A stretch of 64,000 bases of DNA. It comes from Planctomycetota bacterium (GTDB lineage Bacteria > Planctomycetota > B15-G4 > SIAN01). Position 1 is the stretch's first letter, and each line of letters starts with the position of its first letter. The notes under the pieces were generated by a model, which made no database searches, had not been told where the DNA came from, and saw nothing but the letters and a program-made list of their open reading frames with translations. A program made the position numbers and the translations under genes. The DNA lies in the NCBI GenBank assembly GCA_028289345.1, contig JANQQL010000028.1, positions 1 through 64,000 of the forward strand, in the 5' to 3' direction. Shown in pieces: positions 60,656 to 64,000 of the stretch.

Positions 60656-61822
60656 ATGAAAATTTCACACGTCGCAGCCGTCCTGGCTGCGCTCACCAGC
60701 CCCTCCCTTCTCGCTCAGGACGTCCGCGTCCAAGTCACCATCGAAAACCTCGCCCCCGCCCAAGGGACCGCCCAAACTCCCGTGTGGGTCGGGTTTCACG
60801 ACGGATCTTTCGACACGTTCACCGTCGGTGAGGCAGCCAGCGAAGGGCTGGAGCGTATCGCCGAGGACGGCAACGCAGGCCCCCTGTCGGACGACTTCGA
60901 CACCATGACCGGGGGCTCCCCCCAAGCCGTCCTGCCCTCGCCGATGGGCCCGGTGTTTCCTGGTACCAAAGCCAGCGGTTCGTTCCTCTTGGATCCTAGC
61001 GATCCCGCCAATCGCTACTTTTCTTACGCCTCCATGGTTCTTCCTAGCAACGATGCGTTCGTCGGCAACGACAACCCGATGGGTTATCCGATCTTTGACA
61101 ATGCCGGCAATTTCATTGCGAGCAACTTCTTCGACACCGGCGCCGACGTCTATGACGCGGGTACCGAAGTCAACGACGAGATTCCTGCCAACACCGCTTT
61201 CTTTGGACAAATGGCCCCCAACACCGGGGTGACCGAAGGCGGGTTGATTCAGCCTCACCCGGGCTTCCTGCCGGCCGGAAGCGGCGGCATCCTCGACGCC
61301 GCAGACTTCCAGGAAGGGGATTTCCGCCAACCTGGATATCCGGTCTTCCGACTGCGCTTCCACGCCGCGGATGCAATCGTCGAGAACCGTCGTCATCGAG
61401 CCGAATTGAGCGGCATGAACCAAGTGCCCTCGGTGATGACCGACGCCTCTGGCCGTTCGCTGATCGTGCTTCAGGAGCAAGGAACCTTGTTGCGTTTGTT
61501 CTTTCGATTCGAAGGTCTGAGCAACGTCGCCACGATCAAACTTCATGAAGGCGAGCCCGGAGAAACCGGCCCGATGCTCGCAGACCTCACTCCGGCCGGC
61601 GGTTTCCCGTCTGGCAACCTCCGCCACTTCACGACGACGGTGGATGCGTCCGGCCTGCGTGGTCCCTTGACCGCCCAACCTTTGGACGTTTTGGCACTGG
61701 CGATGGAAGAAGGACGTGTCTATGTGAACATCACCACCGACGATCGACGTGGCGATGCGAACACCGGCCCCGGCGATCTCGCTTCCGGCGAGCTTCGCGG
61801 CCAGATCTTCCTGACTCCGTGA
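60656..61822 (+). CDS. Exported spondin/CHRD-domain protein
   Basis: The 388-residue protein has a signal peptide (cleavage near LLAQ). Residues about 22-250 match a Spondin_N domain: VQVTIENLAPAQGTAQTPVW, VGFHDGSFDTFTVGEAAS, and NDAFVGNDNP with FDTGADVYDAGTEVNDE, typical for it. A CHRD domain follows (HRAELSGMNQVPSVMTDASG; then ATIKLHEGEPGETGPMLADL). Both are extracellular beta domains of unknown bacterial role. GGAGG lies eleven bases before the ATG, and a repeat copy lies just before that. Confidence 0.82.
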   Translation: MKISHVAAVLAALTSPSLLAQDVRVQVTIENLAPAQGTAQTPVWVGFHDGSFDTFTVGEAASEGLERIAEDGNAGPLSDDFDTMTGGSPQAVLPSPMGPVFPGTKASGSFLLDPSDPANRYFSYASMVLPSNDAFVGNDNPMGYPIFDNAGNFIASNFFDTGADVYDAGTEVNDEIPANTAFFGQMAPNTGVTEGGLIQPHPGFLPAGSGGILDAADFQEGDFRQPGYPVFRLRFHAADAIVENRRHRAELSGMNQVPSVMTDASGRSLIVLQEQGTLLRLFFRFEGLSNVATIKLHEGEPGETGPMLADLTPAGGFPSGNLRHFTTTVDASGLRGPLTAQPLDVLALAMEEGRVYVNITTDDRRGDANTGPGDLASGELRGQIFLTP

Positions 61823-61950
61823 AGCACGAAGAGTACCCCTTCAAGAACTGACCGATTCGCAGCACAAGGTTCGCGTGGGCGACCCAGACCGTGAGTCATG
61901 ACAGGCACTCCCGGTCTCGAGCCTTGCGGTGACATCGGCCAGAACTTCGG

Positions 61951-61982
61951 GCCGGTGGCGGGTGCCTGGATCCGCCACCGGC
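61951..61982. terminator. Bidirectional terminator hairpin
   Basis: GCCGGTGGCGG (61951-61961) pairs perfectly with CCGCCACCGGC (61972-61982) around a ten-base loop. It lies between the convergent stops of the spondin/CHRD gene and the minus-strand membrane protein gene. No strong T-run is present. Confidence 0.65.
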
Positions 61983-61986
61983 TCCT

Positions 61987-62646
61987 TCATGGAGTCGCGG
62001 CTCGAAGCGCCTCGCCGAACACCTCGGCCGCGCTGGTTTCGTCGGTCGCGAAGGTCCCCACTTTCAGCGTCTGGCCTTCTTGAAACGAGTAGGCATTCAC
62101 CTCGGCATAGGTGATCCGCTGCGATGGATGCACCCGGGGCTGAACCACGAAGAACAGAAGCCTCTGTTCGGTCTCCGGAAGCTGCCACACTCGGACGATG
62201 CTCTCCGCCAAGGAATGCACGGACCCAACCGACCCCAAAAGCTTGACCCGCTGCACTTTCGGCAATACCCGTGGCACCTGCTGCTTGGTCGAAGACCGGA
62301 CAAATCTTCCCCCGTCCCAGCGAAACAGTTTGAAGGCCTTGGAAAGCTGAGCCGGCTCCAACCAGTCTTGCCCCGGATCGTGAAGGGCTTTGGGAACCGC
62401 CTCGGGGATCACATACACGTGGAGCGTCTCGTTCTTGGGAGAAAACGGGGTGGCATACATGCCCCACCCGGCAAACTTCCACGACGAAAAGCCTAGCTGC
62501 CTGACCAGCACCATGTGGATGGGCGGCCAAACCACCAGAACCGTGACGAGGAGCGTGAGGATGGCCCGACGGATCGCCCTCAGCCACGACGGCGTACCGA
62601 GGCGGGGCGACGGTTCTGCGAGGACGCTTGTTCGCCGACTATCCAT
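61987..62646 (-). CDS. Single-span membrane protein of unknown function
   Basis: The 219-residue protein has one helix near residues 28-50 (ILTLLVTVLVVWPPIHMVLV) and then a soluble domain with FAGWGMYATPFSPKNETLHV, which recurs in proteins encoded next to HTTM-domain genes. It overlaps the HTTM stop by eight bases. GGAG precedes the ATG at 62646 by eight bases. Functional coupling with the HTTM protein is likely from gene order, but no activity can be named. Confidence 0.6.
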   Translation of the reverse strand: MDSRRTSVLAEPSPRLGTPSWLRAIRRAILTLLVTVLVVWPPIHMVLVRQLGFSSWKFAGWGMYATPFSPKNETLHVYVIPEAVPKALHDPGQDWLEPAQLSKAFKLFRWDGGRFVRSSTKQQVPRVLPKVQRVKLLGSVGSVHSLAESIVRVWQLPETEQRLLFFVVQPRVHPSQRITYAEVNAYSFQEGQTLKVGTFATDETSAAEVFGEALRAATP

Positions 62647-63619
62647 CCCCAAAACTCCAAAGACGGACGTAGTGGATGACGAGGATGAAGAGGTAGGCCA
62701 GGGGATAACTCCAACGCGCCTGCTTTGGGAAAAAGAGCAGCAAACAGGCGGCGTTGGTCAGGGCGAATCCTGTTTCGCCAGACACCACCGCGATCACGGT
62801 CGCGGTCGGGAGCAACAGCAACAGCCCGAGCTCTCGGGTGCGACGCACCACCACCAACCACGGAAACACGATTTCCGTGACCAAGGTCAGCCAACATTGG
62901 GCAATGAGAAAGCCGATCGCCCAGCCGGGATACACGAATGTCGCCGGACGCAACCAGTCCGGCTCACTCAACAATCCGGGCGCCGGCTCTCCGAACCAAC
63001 TGGCCATTCCCGCAAAGACGGCGAGGAAAAACTCGCTGATGCGCGAGCCTTCGGAAACGAACAGGAACAGGGCAAAGAACTCACCGTTTCCGTAGTAGCC
63101 GTGGAACAGCTTCTGAATGCCGGACCAAAAGTACACCGAGAGGATCGCAAACATGAGGAAACGGCACGCCGTGCCATCCACTTGGCCGGCAGATCCGGAA
63201 CCGGTTGGCCCGCTCACCACTCGCGGCGGCCATAGAAGTAGGATGCCGAGAGTCGCCGTCTCCAGCAGCGGGTGATTCCCGGTGTAGGGAAACTGCTGCC
63301 AAGACTCGACCAAGCGAACCGCAAAGCAAATCGCCAGTCCGACCCATTGGAGCCGCCGAGAGACAAGGACGATCGCGCAGCCCACGATCAGCGCGCGATG
63401 AGCCAGCGGCTGGAACAGTTCGAGCACGTCCTGAAAGGACTCGAACAGGAATCCGAGAGGGCCAATCCGAAGCACCGGCTCGAGCACCAGCTTGATGGCG
63501 AACCAACACACGAAGTGGCGATGCAGCGTCGCAGAGATGGGTCGGTCGAACCAATCACGCAACGCGCGAATTCGCGGATGAACGAAGGACCAGGCGCGGC
63601 GCGATGGAGAGGTTTCCAC
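62639..63619 (-). CDS. HTTM-domain membrane protein (vitamin K carboxylase-like fold)
   Basis: The 326-residue protein has eight or more membrane helices and HTTM-family features: RDWFDRPISATLHRHFVCWF at the start, YTGNHPLLETATLGILLLWP, and a long helix pair with FLIAQCWLTLVTEIVFPWLV. HTTM proteins share the fold of gamma-glutamyl carboxylase but bacterial members seldom have known substrates. GTG 63619 is chosen because it directly follows the stop of the upstream cupredoxin gene. It is encoded between a cupredoxin and an unknown membrane protein, all on the minus strand. Confidence 0.75.
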   Translation of the reverse strand: METSPSRRAWSFVHPRIRALRDWFDRPISATLHRHFVCWFAIKLVLEPVLRIGPLGFLFESFQDVLELFQPLAHRALIVGCAIVLVSRRLQWVGLAICFAVRLVESWQQFPYTGNHPLLETATLGILLLWPPRVVSGPTGSGSAGQVDGTACRFLMFAILSVYFWSGIQKLFHGYYGNGEFFALFLFVSEGSRISEFFLAVFAGMASWFGEPAPGLLSEPDWLRPATFVYPGWAIGFLIAQCWLTLVTEIVFPWLVVVRRTRELGLLLLLPTATVIAVVSGETGFALTNAACLLLFFPKQARWSYPLAYLFILVIHYVRLWSFGDG

Positions 63620-63621
63620 GG

Positions 63622-64000
63622 TCAGCGCGTCTCGCTCTTTCGTGTCCGGAGCCAGGCGTCGAACGACGCGGCTGGCTCCACCACGAGAGTGCCCAGGAGT
63701 TCGTCGTGGGTGAATCCGCACATCTGACTGCCATGCATGTCGAAGACTCCCGCCTCCCTGGCAGCCAAGGGCAGCGTGACCGGACTGTCGGGGACGGCGA
63801 CCTCAACCAGGTCCCAGTTCGGCAAGTGAAAGGAGTAGACGTAGTCGGCGCTGCGCAGCTCGAGTTTCACCGCGTGCCCGGCGGGCAAGTGCAGTTCTCT
63901 TCTCGTGCGAACGTCGTCGGGGGTGTCCAAAACACCGTCCGGACCGGGAAACTCGATTTCCCAACGAAACTCGTCACCGGTCACCCTCACCACCAAAGGA
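63622..64000 (-). CDS. Cupredoxin domain of a COX2-like protein, CuA site altered; 5' end outside the window
   Basis: The visible 125 codons form the C-terminal cupredoxin domain of a cytochrome c oxidase subunit II-like protein: VRVTGDEFRWEIEFPGPDG, SADYVYSFHLPNWDLVEVAV and DMHGSQMCGFTHDELLGTLV. In COX2 the CuA loop has CxxxC; here the first Cys is Gly (GSQMC) and the final Met ligand is absent (HDELLG). So binuclear CuA is unlikely and a mononuclear His-Cys-His copper site is possible. The gene continues beyond 64000. It is the first of three minus-strand genes with HTTM. Confidence 0.8.
   Translation of the reverse strand, partial: PLVVRVTGDEFRWEIEFPGPDGVLDTPDDVRTRRELHLPAGHAVKLELRSADYVYSFHLPNWDLVEVAVPDSPVTLPLAAREAGVFDMHGSQMCGFTHDELLGTLVVEPAASFDAWLRTRKSETR

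Noticed and set aside
1..64000. Genetic code variant with UGA as Trp or Gly
   Set aside because: Many genes here end properly at UGA (for example those ending at 2250, 37674 and 59728), and the recoded sites align with Cys, not Trp or Gly.

Overview
This is a GC-rich, gene-dense bacterial chromosome segment with about 50 protein genes on both strands. I see no rRNA, tRNA, CRISPR array or intact insertion sequence. The gene repertoire points to a member of the Planctomycetota: large Ser/Thr kinases with the DWG variant of the DFG motif and TPR tails, an ECF sigma factor of the planctomycete type, DUF1080, DUF1570 and DUF4097-like proteins, a choice-of-anchor V protein with a CxxCH motif, and exported proteins ending in a shared C-terminal module. 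Shine-Dalgarno use is mixed and GTG/TTG starts are frequent. The phylum assignment is inference.

The most notable content is a set of five genes read through in-frame UGA codons, all with the marks of selenocysteine (Sec) insertion: an ArsC/Spx-like protein (19187-19531, motif UxxC), a peroxiredoxin (19771-20241, Sec at the peroxidatic position), a multicopper oxidase (34728-37049), a SCO1/SenC-like copper protein (37054-37674, CxxxU instead of CxxxC), and a lipoprotein with two heavy-metal-associated (HMA) domains, each with one Sec where the first CxxC cysteine should be (48164-48757). Each of the six UGAs is followed by a short, mostly perfect hairpin whose apical loop lies about 19-35 nt downstream, as expected of bacterial SECIS elements. 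The multicopper oxidase and SCO genes are adjacent and followed by a small exported protein and a CxxCH protein, so they form an exported copper/redox operon. The selenium machinery (selA, selB, selC, selD) is not in the window.

Layout. 1-3431 (minus): RNase D, a yeast-type cytosine deaminase, CoA-acylating methylmalonate/malonate-semialdehyde dehydrogenase and the start of beta-ureidopropionase, a pyrimidine salvage/degradation operon. 3811-16675: a lipoprotein, a GT-C/TPR membrane protein, GNAT, a class III CoA-transferase with RsmE, a DGSG-repeat lipoprotein, an HDOD protein, EttA, an exported papain-fold-like protein and an MBL beta-CASP nuclease. 16910-26631: an LVIVD-repeat protein, two divergent selenoprotein genes, two GT-C glycosyltransferase-like proteins, a PIG-L deacetylase and a TPR lipoprotein. 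27699-31640: a large Ser/Thr kinase convergent with an ECF sigma factor. 31808-34332: a membrane protein, an ATP-grasp enzyme and a DUF1080 protein. 34728-39253: the copper operon. 39380-46379: carboxypeptidase-regulatory repeats, an AbgT transporter, an exported LamG-like protein, a divergent AraC/VOC pair and a DUF454 protein. 46583-48757: an unusual Trp-rich hendecad-repeat exported protein, divergent from the HMA selenoprotein. 48854-55984: exported proteins, an acetylesterase, a DUF1570 metalloprotease-like protein and an ArnT-like GT-C protein. 56197-60348 (minus): an ECF sigma, FecR, clostripain and TPR-lipoprotein operon. 60656-64000: a spondin/CHRD protein, and a minus-strand cupredoxin/HTTM/membrane-protein operon running off the end.

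A dispersed, imperfectly palindromic repeat of about 160 bp with AGCAGGCC tips occurs in several intergenic regions. At three genes its tip supplies the TAG stop codon.
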